Both the position numbers and the translations under genes were made by a program. Below are positions 1 to 12,107 of a stretch of DNA of 64,000 nt, piece by piece; position 1 is the stretch's first letter; each line of letters opens with the position of its first letter. Origin of the DNA: Primulina eburnea (taxonomy: Eukaryota; Streptophyta; Magnoliopsida; Lamiales; Gesneriaceae); the NCBI RefSeq assembly GCF_022965805.1, contig NW_027331413.1, forward strand, positions 80,159 to 144,158, written 5' to 3'. The notes under the pieces are model-generated. The model was not told where the DNA came from, ran no database searches, and saw nothing but the letters and a program-made list of their open reading frames with translations.

Positions 1-205
1 CCAGATGTGGTATTCCTATATCGAATTCCGTAAAGGATGGAACCATAATCTCTATTACTCGATATAACCAGTGCCCTGGTATTCCTATATCGAATTCCGT
101 AATAGAAGAATTCCAATACCCTTTACTCGATATAACCAAATATGGTGTTCCTATATCGAATTCCGTAATAGATTCCATTACTCGATATAACCAAACATCC
201 AGTGT
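1..205 (-). repeat. Tandem repeat of about 60 bp inside LTR A
   Basis: The unit containing 'attcctatatcgaattccgtaa' and 'ttactcgatataacca' recurs three times. It corresponds to the tandem array at 35820-36090 in LTR B. The array is a property of this LTR family rather than an independent satellite. Confidence 0.75.
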
Positions 206-485
206 CCTGACCTAACCGTCAAGGACTGTAGCTCTATCGCTAATATCCTATCTTGAGACATCGTGCAATGTGCCGTGGCGATACCACCACTATCCGGCAC
301 TTCTGTCACAAGATAACTCGTCTAATACCTGTCATCTAATAGCAAGAGAACAAGTACATCAATCAACTTAATACAAATATCAATGCAATAAGGTAAAGTA
401 TGTGATTTTGGGAAACTCGAGTCAAACCTCCCTCGAGTTGTGCAATCCCAACTCAACATTAATTTATACCTTTATCTTCTCGCTC

Positions 486-508
486 AGAAGAAGAAGAAGA
501 AGAAGAAG
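486..508. repeat. (GAA)n microsatellite
   Basis: A run of seven AAG/GAA triplets lies inside LTR A. It is a simple repeat with no visible coding role. Confidence 0.9.
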
Positions 509-1149
509 TCCCGACTCTATCTCGGTCCATTCCCAATCTGGTAATAACAATACCGAACAGATATAATATCAACAAACTATTCAATTCAATACCTGTTCTG
601 ATCAATATTCAAATCACAATAAAATCTGATCAATGTCAATCGACATACGGTATACCAATACAATCTAAATCAAGACCGACTCTGATCCATATCAGTCAAC
701 TGATGTTTCGACGACATAACAACACTGTCTCGATAATCCCGTCAGTCCAAACATCACATATATAATATCAGAACTCATAATCAATATCGATACCAGTCAT
801 AACATCAATAACCATACCTATCTGATATGAATTCTCAGTCCAATCGATTCCAAAAATCATAACAATTACAAGAACAATCTGTTTTTTAATCTGACTTCAA
901 TTCTATGATGTCTAACATGACAAGAACATCATATATGAATTCTAATCAATTCTGACAATAGTCTAATTTCAAAACATGTCAAAACGTAGCAAAACTTACG
1001 TCCAGTTGTAGCCTACGTTGATAGGAACTCAGTACTGAAGTCGGATTCAAAATCAGACGGACGGATTTCTCAGAAAAGGCGTAAGGATTTTCCAGAACTA
1101 TCCCCAGACCCTTTTCTCGATTTCTTACCTTCTTTCTGAAGGAACAACG

Positions 1150-1170
1150 TATATATGAATATATATATAC
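1150..1170 (-). promoter_or_regulatory. TATA-rich core promoter candidate of LTR A
   Basis: The alternating 'atatatgaatatatatatac' stretch occupies the same place, just downstream of the GC-rich array, as the TA-rich tracts of LTRs B, E, J and K. The promoter role is inferred from position only. Confidence 0.5.
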
Positions 1171-1213
1171 CAAATCGGTCGGTTAAAGAAACGTGTTTAC
1201 TTTTCATGCATTT

Positions 1214-1402
1214 CGGTCGGCGCTCGGGCGGTAAGAAAATACCGCTCGAGCGCGGCATTCTCTGCCCAAGCTTTCCGCATGCACCCTTGGCGCTCGGGCG
1301 GTAAGATTCTACCGCTCGAGCGCGGCGTTCTCTGTCCAAATCTTTCCGGAGTTTGGCGCTCGGGCGGTCGTAATCTACCGCTCGGGCGCCACGACTTCTG
1401 TC
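1214..1402 (-). repeat. GC-rich inverted-repeat array in LTR A
   Basis: Three modules of roughly 80 bp each contain a left arm GGCGCTCGGGCGGTA, a 6-8 base spacer and a right arm TACCGCTCGAGCGCG or a close variant. The two arms are near-perfect reverse complements, so each module can fold as a hairpin or cruciform. The array lies directly upstream (minus strand) of the AT-rich TATA-like stretch at 1150-1170. Confidence 0.85.
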
Positions 1403-1519
1403 CGAAATCGCACCCTTCACATGAAATCTTATTTCGTGTCCCGATTAATCCTTTCGTAATCATATCCAATTATAAATCAATAATTACAGATTACTAGGAT
1501 TAAATTTTCGGGCATTACA

Positions 1520-2475
1520 GTTCCAGAAGTTCCTGTTTGTGAATGATGATCCTTGGGATTAGGCAGAGGTTGTGAAGGAAATTTTCATTTTTCATGAACA
1601 TTAAGTGCGGATGCAAATTTAGCAAGAGTATCTTTCAAATCTGTTATGGTTTGAGCAGTTTGAGTATTGATAGACTCTTGCTATGCAATGAAAGAATTCA
1701 ATGTATCTTCCAAATTTCTTTTAGGTGGAGGAACATAAGGTGCATAATTTTGAAAATTTTGTTGATTTTGGAAATGTGGTTGTTAAAATTGTGCAGCATT
1801 ATCATTCCTCCAACTAATATTTGGATGATTTCGCCAACCTGGAATGTAATTTTGAGAAAATGGTTCAAAATTTGGTCTTTTGAAATTGTTCAAAACATTG
1901 GCTTGTTCATGGAGACATTCTTTAAAAGAGGGCAAAGTGGGACAATCTTTTGTAGAATGATCACTTGTATCACAGATGTGACATGCAATTTCTTGAACAG
2001 ATTTTAATTGACCATTCTCTTTCAATTCAAGTGCCTCAAATTTTCTTGCCAAATAGGTAAATCTAGCTTGAAGATCATGTTCATCTTTGAGAGTGTACAT
2101 ACCTCCACCAGATGTAGGAGATTGAATCTTGTTTGATGGTTCGATTGTACCTATAGTGTCCCAATTTTGAGCATTTTCAGCTAATGAATCGAGATACTCA
2201 ATTGCCTCATTTGGATCTTTATCTTCAAATGTTCCATTACACATAAATTCAACCATTTGCCTATCTTTAGGTGTTAAGCCTTCATAAAATTGAGAAACAA
2301 CTCTCCAAATTTCAAAACCATGATGTGGACAAAGATTAAGCAATTCTTTGTATCTATCCCAATACTGATAAAAAGTTTCTCCTTGTTTTTGAGTGAAAGT
2401 GATGATTTGTCTTTTGAAAGAATTTGTTCTATGAGATGGAAAAAACTTTTCAAAAATTGTTGTTGCAATTCGGTG
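1520..2475 (-). pseudogene. Athila-like gag (element G), broken
   Basis: Minus-strand translation of 2343-1783 gives an Athila-type Gag segment containing the conserved block around EFMCNGTFEDKDP and a zinc knuckle CHICDTSDHSTKDC (CX2CX4HX4C). The region 2468-2274 continues the upstream part in another frame, so there is at least one frameshift. The same domain order is seen in element H at 54420-56460. Gag here would form the particle core of an LTR retrotransposon. The copy is split on the left by LTR A at 1519/1520. On the right it jumps straight into LTR sequence near 2475, so its start and the primer site are missing. Confidence 0.8.
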
Positions 2476-3984
2476 AGTCTGATATCGTATCCACAGGGAA
2501 GCTAAGGTAATTACAAGTCCACTACAATGTCTTTTTGTTTTGTTTTTGTTTCTTTTTAATTTTAATTGTTTGAATCTTTAATGGGTAAATTTTAATTGTT
2601 AAAATTTTAATTTAAGTAGTTGAGATTAAAGGATCCACTCTTGGTATTTTAATAAAGTTAACATTAACGAACAATATAGAAATCCACTTAATAAAATGGT
2701 TCTAATATATTAAATAATCATATTTATAATTTATTATATATTATTATCTTATAATTATATAATATATACTAAAACTTATAAATAAGGTCAAGTATTTATC
2801 GTGCTATATATATATTTGTAAACACTAAATCAAGGTTCCAACGTTAAATAGTTGGTAAAACCAAACTAACATTTAAATGGTACCAAGAAATTAAAATTAT
2901 GATATATTTATATATAGTAAATCAAGGTTCTCACTTTAAATGGTTGGTAAACCAAACTAACATTTAAATGGTACCAAGAAATTAATATTATAATATATTC
3001 ATATATAATAAATCAAGGCATCCACTTTCAATGGTTGGTAATACCAAACTAACATTTAAATGGTTCCAAGAATTTAGTGTAACATATAGCAACAATAAAT
3101 CAAAACTCCCACTTATAAGTAGGTTATAAAAATACTTAAAGAAATAAATATAAAATAAACAATAAATAATGATTAAATAATATAAAACATAGATTCTTAC
3201 CTTTTAGTAACCTTATTATCATGCCAAGAGTTTCACCTTCTTTTCATCTCAACTTTTAGGAAGTTAGCTATTCATTATTCAAAGTGTAAAAATTTGAATA
3301 AGAAATTATCATGTTAATTATATTTAAATAAAGAAATAATGGAAAAATATAAAGAGAAATATTATGAACTCAAAGGTTTATTCATAGAATGAGGGATATC
3401 CCAATACATTACAATGCACCCCTATTTATAGCCAAATTTGGGGAGACAACCACAAATAAAATATTATTTTTTTACACATAAGTCTTCATTGGTGTTCCAA
3501 GATATTATATTATATTACACATCACTTTTGAAAATCTTCTTCTCCGAATTTGCTTCTTCACATAAAAAGAAACATGTGGATAATTGAGTTGTCTAGTTGT
3601 GGTATTTTTTTCAAACCATTTGACCAAGTAATTTGAGAGATATGGTCAAAATACTAGAGCATGGTAAAACTGCCACTCCTTTGGTAACTTTATTTGTTGC
3701 TTAATTTGATCCCAATTGTGAGAAGATTTTTATCTCATGCTTGTCACCTATATTGTAGATATCATCATCAACTTTATAGAGGTCCAAGAATCATCTTAAT
3801 CCCATTTCCAACGCCAAGGTTATTCTTCTTTTATCGAACCTGTAAAAATAGTAAAACTTATAATTACACAACAACTTATATTTTATACAATTTATTATAA
3901 AACATATAATATTTAAACATTTAATAAAACAAAAACTATATATTTATATTATAAATAATTAATGTAAAATTTTTATGTTTATCA
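2476..3984 (-). repeat. Athila-like LTR (element G)
   Basis: Very AT-rich sequence that on the minus strand begins TGATAAACATAAAAATTTTAC at 3984 and ends with a block containing 'gatacgatatcagactcacc', which resembles the end of LTR H near 56600. Orientation fits the neighbouring gag. The usual primer-binding site between LTR and gag is not present, so the LTR-gag junction near 2475 is probably a deletion. The exact LTR end there is uncertain. Confidence 0.65.
2826..3130. repeat. About 90-bp tandem repeat in Athila-like LTR G
   Basis: Copies start at 2826, 2918, 3009 and 3096 (spacing 92, 91 and 87). Each begins 'taaatcaagg' or a variant and contains 'ccaaactaacatttaaatgg'. The fourth copy is partial and diverged. 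Confidence 0.85.
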
Positions 3985-5184
3985 CCAGGCCCTAGCCACT
4001 TTGACCAGACCCATAGACACACCCACTAGGACCCTTTTGAAGCCTCCTGCACCCAAACTGAACAGTGCACAGACCTTCCCTCTTTTTTTCCATCAAGCCG
4101 TGCCTGCCAAGTGAACCTTGGGGCTTGCGATTTAAGCCCTTCTCCATCTATACTCTGCCCAGCCAGCGTGGACACTTCCTACCCTCTAGCCGTAGCCACA
4201 CAGGGTCTGGTTCAAGCCCTGGTGATGCCCCTCCTTAACCGAGACCCCCATGTGCCCAAATGTTCCATGGAAAACTCTAAAACCCTAGGTTCTGATTTTT
4301 TTTCTTTAGCCATTCATGTTTCTAGCCTTTGCTCCTTCGTTAAACAACTTTTTTTACGACCCTTAAACGTCCCTTATTAGCAGCATTTCCTTGGAAATCA
4401 TAAAGCATTTCAAACAAGTAAAATCTTCACTACTTTGAAAAATATCGTAAAAACGTTAAGCAATTCGAACTCAAATATTTTTTATGCAGAAATACATAAA
4501 ACATGCATATTATGATTTGAGTAATGCACCAAAAGAGTTTAGAAGTGTGCCTTTATGTTTTACAAGGGTGCGAAGAAGGACGAATGGGCAATGAAGAATC
4601 CTTGTTTCTTCCTATCCAAATTTTGGAAAATTATGTGTGTGTGGTGTGTGAAGTGGATGGCTGCTATGTGCTTCAAAAAGACCTATTATTTTTTTTATAG
4701 ATTTTAATTTGGATGTTAATGGGCCTAGGTTTGAGCCTTTGCTTTTAGAAGTAATTGGGCCTAATAATCTTAGGTAATTTAGGCCCAATTGCACCTATTT
4801 AATTGAAAATAAAAGTTAATAAAATTAGTTTTCAAAAATAATAATTTAGTCTTTTAAAAGTCCCTCGTTTGCCCAAAACCGGCTTCCCGGATAGAATCAA
4901 GCTCGTCTCGTAAAATAATTAGAACTCTACTATTTTTAGAAAAAATTAATCCTATTAATAAGCCTTGAAAATATTTATTTTATCTTGGTCATCCCATGTC
5001 TTTTTCCCCAGCATATTATCGAATATTCGGGTAAAATCTAAAGTTTTCACAAAATCATGCCATTAGACCCTTAATCATTTAGTATGCATCATGCAAAAAT
5101 TTAAAATCCAATAAATATAACAATTAAGAAATTTAAATCATATGCATGCATATAGTTTACGTGGGTTGACTTTTGGACATTACA
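3985..5184 (-). repeat. LTR fragment F (Ty3/gypsy type, minus strand)
   Basis: On the minus strand this begins TGTAATGTCCAAAAGTCAACC at 5184, which has the TGTAAT-CC form of the Tekay LTR starts in this window. No reading frame with retrotransposon similarity was seen in it. It is cut at 3984/3985 by the Athila-like LTR and abuts LTR D at 5185-5187. An open stretch at 4111-4380 has no recognisable features and I do not call it a gene. Confidence 0.55.
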
Positions 5185-5186
5185 AT

Positions 5187-6051
5187 TGTAGAACCCAAAA
5201 TCAGTACATGTAAAACTCATGCATTTATTAAATTGTTAAATTACTTATTTAAAATGATTTTCAACGATGCATGATTTAAGATTTGCATTATTTTAATTAG
5301 TAGTGGGGATTTTTAAACCTTGTAAATTATTTTATTAAACCTTTGAGTGGGGTTAAATAATTAGATTAGTAAAATTGTGTCAATAATTATTTGACTAAGC
5401 AATTATTAGCCCCTAATTATTTCCCCAACACACACACACAGACACACGTTACACACACACTCACACACTCTCGATTGCACACAATACACACACACTTGGT
5501 ATTCTTTTCTTTTGAGTGGAAACCTAGGGTTCTTGAGTGTTCTTTTAGGAGCCACCTCTCCATTTCAAAATTCATGTAGATTCAAGCTCATTTTCGGGCC
5601 AGAGAACGTGTAGCAAGCGTCTCCCGATCATCTCCCGTAATCCACCGCTTCGGTATTCGTTATCTTCGTGTGTTCTAACACAAAGGCATGTATATTATTT
5701 TATTTTCAACATCGATCTTGTCGTAGCAACTATTTTTATGCTTGTTGTTTGTAAAAATCCGGTTATGTTATGCAAGGTTTGAGCAAAAATAGTTGAAACG
5801 ATTTTGAACAAGGTTTTAGATCTCAAAAATCGAATCTGTTGTCATTTCGAATCCTGTGAATTTTCGGTCGGTTTTCTGGAAAAGCTTTCCACATATAAAA
5901 CGTAGTACTTTTTGATACCTTCGATTTCACAGTAAATTCGTAACTTTCGGACAAGAAACGAATGAGTTATGGTCATTCTACTGTAACTGCTCAAACTGTG
6001 ATGTTTTCAAATATGTTCTTCATGTTTCTTGAGTTTTTATTGGTTGCAGAC
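5187..6051 (+). repeat. Tekay LTR D, left part
   Basis: Begins TGTAGAACCCAAAATCAGTACATG, matching the start of LTR C (13668 and 29286). It follows the same order as LTR C: a (CA)n-rich stretch near 5430-5480, then a block with 'taccttcgatt' and 'gagttatgg' and 'actgctcaaactgtg'. The copia element begins at 6052, and the LTR resumes at 33376 after a missing segment. This is the 5' LTR of element D, whose gag lies at 34146-34317 and 51101-51569. Confidence 0.75.
5429..5492. repeat. (CA)n-rich microsatellite in LTR D
   Basis: Imperfect CA/CACA tract, also present at the equivalent place in LTR C (14118-14160 and 29737-29770). It is therefore part of this LTR family. Confidence 0.85.
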
Positions 6052-6563
6052 TGTTGGAAAATAAATTTCATTGATTTGACAAAATAAGCTTCGAAAAGTA
6101 TTTTTATAAGTGATCAAAGGAAACGAAGCAACGAGCTAATGATCTATTTTCCACTAGCTGAAGATTAATGCGTACCAGCTATAAATTATACACGTCATCA
6201 GCTGAAGAAACATTATAACTGACTGATCAGGGGAACTGATCAGTTGAAACAAATCAGTTATGAACATTCCAGCAATATATCTTTCAGCTGATCCCTCAAC
6301 TGTTCATGTCATCAGTTGAGAATGACAACCGACAAATAGTACAACAGACTGCATCTAGTAGTGGGACGCCGCATTATTCTATCTTTCAATCAGTTCACTT
6401 CCGCAACTGTATTTCAGTTGAACTGATTGTTATCGACTGACGAGAAACCAAGTGTCAGTTTGTAACGAAACTGTACCCATTATTCGAAAAGAAAGAAAAA
6501 TCAGTAAGTGTTTATTCAACCCCGCCTTCTAAACACTTATCACCTTATTAACCGATCCTTTCA
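6052..6563 (+). repeat. Copia 5' LTR with internal deletion
   Basis: Starts TGTTGGAAAATAAATTTCA, matching the 3' LTR start at 32525. At about 6375 the sequence jumps from the equivalent of 32829 to the equivalent of 33344, so roughly 0.5 kb present in the 3' LTR is missing. The missing part includes the TATA box seen at 32928. After 'cacttccgcaac' it continues about 150 bases that the 3' LTR lacks. Confidence 0.85.
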
Positions 6564-6565
6564 AG

Positions 6566-6578
6566 AGGTATCAGAGCG
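6566..6578 (+). other. Copia primer-binding site
   Basis: GGTATCAGAGCGG follows the LTR end after two to three bases. It is complementary to the 3' end of plant initiator Met tRNA, which primes minus-strand DNA synthesis. Confidence 0.85.
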
Positions 6579-6620
6579 GTTGTATCTTGTCTAAGAATAT
6601 CTCTACTCAAATTATCAATC

Positions 6621-8430
6621 ATGTTTTCCTTCAACAAGATCCCTATGTTCTCCAGAAAGGACTTTGATGATTGGAAAATCAGGATGCAGGTTCACTTAGC
6701 TGCACAAGACGATGATATGTGGTACGTCATAACTGACGAACCGATGAAGATTCTGAAAGCCAATACAGCTGTCGCAATCACAGATGGGGCACCTCACAGA
6801 ATTGAAAAGCCCAGAGAAGAGTGGACTGCTGAGGACAAACGTAAAGCAAACCTGGACAATGTAGCAAAAGACATACTGTACAAAACATTGGACAAAGTAA
6901 CGTTCAGTAAAATCAAAATGTGCAAGACAGCCAAAGAGATTTGGGAGAAGCTGATCCAGCTTTGCGAAGGGAATGAACAAACCAAAGAAAAAAAAATTTC
7001 TGTTGTTGTTCAGAGGTTTGACACTATCAAAATGAGAGCTGGTGAAACGATGCATGAATATGATTAAAGAACCAGCTGCATCATCAATGAATTAAATGCA
7101 CTTGGAAAGGTGCATACAAACAAATAAGTTGCCTTAAAGATAATCAGAGGTCTTCCCAAGGAGTGGGACGTAAAGACCATGGCAATGAGGGAATCTAAGG
7201 ATCTAAACAAAGTTGAGCTTCATGATCTATTTACTGATCTAAAGGCATATGAGTTCGAGTTGCAAACTCGAGAAGGAGAACCCTCTACTCTAGCAGTCAC
7301 AAATTCCTTAGCTGCTGTTAGAACAGAACCATCTGGTTCAGTAGCAAAAATTGCTGATTAACTAAGCAACGATGCCATGTCATTGTTCATCAAAAAGTTC
7401 GGAATATTTATGAGGAAAAATCAGGTAAACTTCCAGAATCACTATGAGAGAGGCAATTCCAAGGAGGAATCAAACGCTTGCTACAACTGTGGCAAACCCA
7501 GTCACTTCATTGCTGACTGTACCAAACCCAAGAAGGACATTCAAGGCTCAACTGAAAGAAAGAAGAAATATTATGAGCACAAGAGGAGACCCAAAGAAGA
7601 TAAGAAGTCCTTCCGGAAGAAGCATGAGGTGCTTTTAGCTGAAGAGAGCAAATCAAAATAGGCTGAAACTGACAGTGAAGATTCAGAGCCAGAGACCTTG
7701 TGCAGTTCCAGTGATAGTGAAGAAGAAGTGAAGTGTCTGATGGCTGGTGATACAGAAATGGAGTCAAGCAGTCAACATGTATTTGATTTTAGCTCAACTG
7801 ATTTCACCAAAGAATAACTCATTTCAACTCTGCATGACATGGTTAGTGAGTATCATAAGCTTGCCTTATCATTTGAAAAAGGCGAGAGCAAAGCAAAATG
7901 ATCCTATAGACAATAAAACTACAACTGATGTATCAGTTGATGTGTTGAGTCTTAAAAGAGAAATTGCTGAGCTCAACACTGAAATAAGCATGAATCAATC
8001 AATGATTCAAAAGTTGATACTTGACAATTCAAAGAAAACTGAGCTTATTCAAGCTTGGAACAAATCATCTGTTGCATTAACTGATATACAGAACTCACAA
8101 AAATCAGTTACTGATAAAACTGGTTTAGGGTTCAGTAACCAAGATGAAATGTCTTCCAATGATACTCGACCGAAACTAAATAAGGAAAATACATTCACTT
8201 TGTCAAATCAGTTGCGGTACAAGAACAAATTGAGCCAAGTAAACTGGTTGAACAACCTACTGAAAGAACAAACAAAGCTAAAAGATATGGTATTGGTTAT
8301 AGCCCAAAAGTTTCAACTAACTCACGCAGTCAGAAGTCAAAAAGATTCAGCAGGAATCATTCAAATGACCATTCCAATTACTATAACAACAAGCCGGTTC
8401 AGAAAAGATATTGGCCGAACAATCAGTTGA
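6621..8430 (+). pseudogene. Copia gag and gag-pol linker, broken
   Basis: Translation from ATG 6621 gives a copia Gag N-terminus (about 148 codons to TAA at 7065). The same frame continues through further stops near 7125, 7359 and 7660. A zinc knuckle CYNCGKPSHFIADC lies at 7479-7520, followed by a lysine-rich stretch and then an acidic stretch. Near 7890 the frame shifts, and 7890-8430 encodes a Ser/Asn/Gln-rich linker with a probable coiled coil. Several stops look like single-base changes (for example TAG at 7660 where Trp would fit). The copy cannot make full-length Gag. Confidence 0.85.
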
Positions 8431-8589
8431 ACAGAGCCAAATCACATGTTATCTCACATGCACACTACACATCAAGCACACACAGATCGAGAAAGACCAT
8501 CTGGAATGCGGCAACTGGACAGTCAGTTAGACTGATCCAAGTCTGGATTTAAAGGACTAATAAATTTTGGACCCAAATAGAAAGGGTAC

Positions 8590-11500
8590 CAATGTTACAT
8601 TTTTTGTGTGACTGCAGGTAACACGTACAAGCAAGGAATCTATCTGGTACTTGGATAGTGGATGCTCACGACATATGACAGGAGATGCAAACCTGCTATC
8701 TCAACTGATCAAGTTCACTGGTCCAAGCATTAGTTTTGGAGACAATTCCAAAGATAAAACTGTGGGTAAGGTTAAGCTTATCCATGGTAACTTTATCATC
8801 AATGATATTTTATTAGTTGAGAATCTAAAGTATAATCTGATTAGCATTAGTCAGTTATGCGATAATGGATTCTCAGTTCAGTTTGACAAACATTCTAGTT
8901 CAGTCAAAGATGTAACTGATGAGGTCATACTAACTGGCAAACGGTGTGGAAACACCTACAAAGTCAGTTGGAATGATCAACCTTATGCACCAGTATGCTT
9001 TATAGCTTCAAAATCTTCTAAAAACTGGCTGTGGCATAAGCAATTAAACCACCTGAACTTCAAATCTATTGCATATCTGAGTAATCACGATCTTGTCACT
9101 GGTTTGCCCAAAATGGATTTTACTAAAGATAAAATTTGCTCAGCATCTCAGTTTGGTAAATAAGTTCAATCTTTTTTTAAGAACAAGGATAATAAATCTT
9201 CTTCCCGATGCTTAGAGCTGTTACATATGGATCTATTTGATCCAATACCAGTCATGAGCTTAGGAGGAATGAAATACACCTTGGTGTTTGTAGATGATTT
9301 TTCGAGATTTACTTGGGTTATTTTTCTCAAATCAAAAGACCAAATTGCTGCTCAACTGATCAAGCTTTTCAAAAGAATATTAAATGAGAAATTAGTTGGA
9401 ATTGATAGAATCAGATCCGATCGATGAACTGAATTCATCAATCAAATCCTTTCAAATTTTTTAGAAAATGCTGGAATTAAGCATAAGCTCTCAGCAGCTA
9501 GAACTCCTCAGCAAAATGGTGTAGCTGAGTGGAGAAATCGAACGCTTAAAGAGGCTGCTAGAACGATGCTTGCTGATTCTGGAATTTCTCAAAGGTTTTG
9601 GGCAACGGCAGTAAATATTGCGTGCTATACTCAGAACAAATCAATGATTAATAAGAATCATTTGAAAACACATTATGAGTTCTGGAATGTACATAAAAGT
9701 GTGGTTTCCTATTTCAAAATATTCGGCTGCAGATGTTTTATTCTTAACAATAGCGAAAATCATTTAAAAGCCTTTCATGCTAAATCTGCAGAGGGGATAT
9801 TTTTAGGATATTCGTCAGTTAGCAAAGCGTATAGAGTCTTTAACAAGAGACTCTAAATGTCAAAGAGTCTATACATGTTGTTTTTGATTAAACTGTTCTA
9901 ATTGATAAGCCAACTGATCCAGTTGAGCTAGTTGATAGATTTACAGATATCAGTTTCGAGGATGATCATGAAGAATAAAATCATATCAATCGCAACATCT
10001 TTCAAACACCAGAACCTCAAATTGTATACCAATCAGTTGAACATGATGTAATTCCTGAAAATCAGTTGGAAGAGCAAAGAAATGACATTCAGTTACCAAC
10101 TGAAATAGCTCCAACTGAAACTGAAGGAAACACCCAGCTGCAAACTGAAGCAGTTACTGACTTGGATACAAGAAACACTGAACTCAGATGGAATAAATCA
10201 AATCCTCCAGAACTGGTGATAGGTAACCCATCTAATCCGGTAAGAACAAGAAATCAAATGGAGTATCTATTTATTCATTCAGCTTTTGTATCGCAATTGG
10301 AACCAAAGAAAACCGATGAAGCTCTTGCTGATCCAAACTAGACAAATGCAATGCAAGAAGAGCTAAATCACTTTACTCATAACAATGTCTTGAACCTAGT
10401 TCCAAGACCAGTTTCAAAAACTGTTATAGGTACAAAATGGGTTTACATAAATAAACTGAACGAAGATGATTCAGTTGTGCGCAATAAGACGAGACTGGTA
10501 GCACAAGGATATAGGCAAGAAGAAGGAATTGATTACGATGAAACATATGCACCAGTTGCAAGACTGGAAGCTATCAGAATATTCCTTGCCTACGCTTCAT
10601 TCAAAATTTCAAAGTCAACCAGATGGATGTAAAAAGCACATTCCTAAATGGCCAATTGCAACAGGTAGTTTACGTTGAATAACCTCCAGGTTTTGTCAAT
10701 CATCACTTCCCTGATCATGCCTACCATTTGAACAAAGCCTTGTATGATCTTAAACAAGCTTCAAGAGCTTGGTATGAATCTCTTTCAAAATTTCTAACTG
10801 ATCACGATTTTTCTATTGGATCAGTTGATAAGACATTGTTCAAATTTTCAAAGAATGATCACATCTTACTTGTTCAAATTTATGTTGATGACATCATATT
10901 TGGGTCAACTAACCCCAAATTATTCGAGAAATTTGCTAAGTTGATGCTGGAGAAATTTGAAATGAGCATGATGGGTGAACTGACATTCTTTCTTGGATTA
11001 CAAGTAAAGCAATTGGAGGCAGGAACTTTCATCAGTCAAACTAAATACAAGAAGGAATTGCTGAAGAAATTTGGCATGGAATCATGTTCAGCCGCAAGTA
11101 CTCCCGTGAGCTCATCAGTAAAACTAGACACTGATCAAGGGGGAATATCAGTTGAGACGACACTTTACAGAAGTTTAATCGGTTCATTACTGTACCTAAC
11201 TGCTAGTCGTCCTGATATTGTATTTGCTGTCTGTATGTGTGCTAGATTTCAAGTGAATCCTATGCAATCACATTTTTCAACTGCCAAGCGTATTTTGAAA
11301 TATCTTAAGGGCACACAAAATGTTGGGTTATGGTATTCTAAAGACTCATCTTTCAATTTAGTTTGATATTCAGATGCAGATTATGCAGGATGTAGGCTTG
11401 ATCGTAAAAGTACAAGTGGATCATGTCAGTTTCTAGGAGACACACTGATCTCTTGGTTCAGCAAGAAGCAAACATCCATAGCAACTTCCACAACTGAAGC

Positions 11501-11824
11501 AGAATACCTTGCTGCTGGAAGCTGCTATGCTCAACTGCTCTGGGTTCAGCAACAACTGAGAGATTATGGAGTTGATGCTAAAGAATCGCCCATATTCTGT
11601 GATAATACAAGTACTATTACTATTACCTACAATCCAGTTCTTCACTCCAGGACCAAGCATATAGATGTCAGGCATCACTTCATCAGAGATCATGCCTTGA
11701 AGAAGGACATCAGACTAGAATATGTCTCAACTGAACAGCAAGCAGCTGATATCTTCACCAAACCATTGCCCGAGACTAAATTTTCTCATTTTCGCAATAT
11801 ACTTGGATTAATTGATTTATCCTA
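8590..11824 (+). pseudogene. Copia pol: protease, integrase, reverse transcriptase, RNase H (broken)
   Basis: Protease motif DSGCSRHMTG begins at 8654. The GAG-pre-integrase segment (WLWHKQLNHLNFK) is near 9030, and integrase core motifs are near 9225-9560, including TPQQNGVAE. Reverse transcriptase runs from about 10350, with the catalytic YVDD intact at 10881-10892. RNase H ends near 11770 with the TEAEY and ADIFTKPLP motifs, and the terminal stop is near 11824. Breaks include stops near 9160, 9425 and 9855, a one-base frameshift in an A-run near 10606, TAA near 10680 and TGA near 11363. The order integrase before reverse transcriptase identifies Ty1/copia. Confidence 0.9.
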
Positions 11825-12107
11825 ATCAGATTTGCTGCTGTTATATTAACTGTTAATTTGTCAATTTTATTGTCATGAACTGTTCATTCAATTAGTCTTT
11901 CTTCCATTTGAATTTCAACTGATGTCAGTTAATCATATATCAATTAATTTCTCTTTAGTTATTTTGTTCACTTAGCGATTTACTTGTCAACTAAGGAGAT
12001 TTAGTAATGCAGGAAAATAAAAGGCATAGATAAACTGAAATATCATTGCATTCACTTAAAGAAATTAGTGTGAATTACATCATAAATCCTTCCTGAACAA
12101 AAGCTCT

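Larger units (their letters stand above)
1..1519 (-). repeat. Tekay-type LTR A (minus strand, truncated by window edge)
   Basis: Read on the minus strand this starts at 1519 with TGTAATGCCCGAAAATTTA, closely matching the LTR starts at 34318 and 48823. Its internal order also matches those LTRs: GC-rich palindromic array, TATA-rich stretch, the block beginning near 1040 that corresponds to 35000-35050, then a roughly 60-bp tandem repeat at the left edge. The remaining part of the LTR lies outside the window. It sits inside the gag of an Athila-like element, so it is either a solo LTR or the 5' LTR of an element whose body lies to the left. No target duplication can be checked because the left end is missing. 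Confidence 0.85.

Noticed and set aside
4111..4380. 89-codon frame with a hydrophobic end
   Set aside because: Lies in LTR fragment F, no homologous features recognised, and composition is that of the surrounding LTR.
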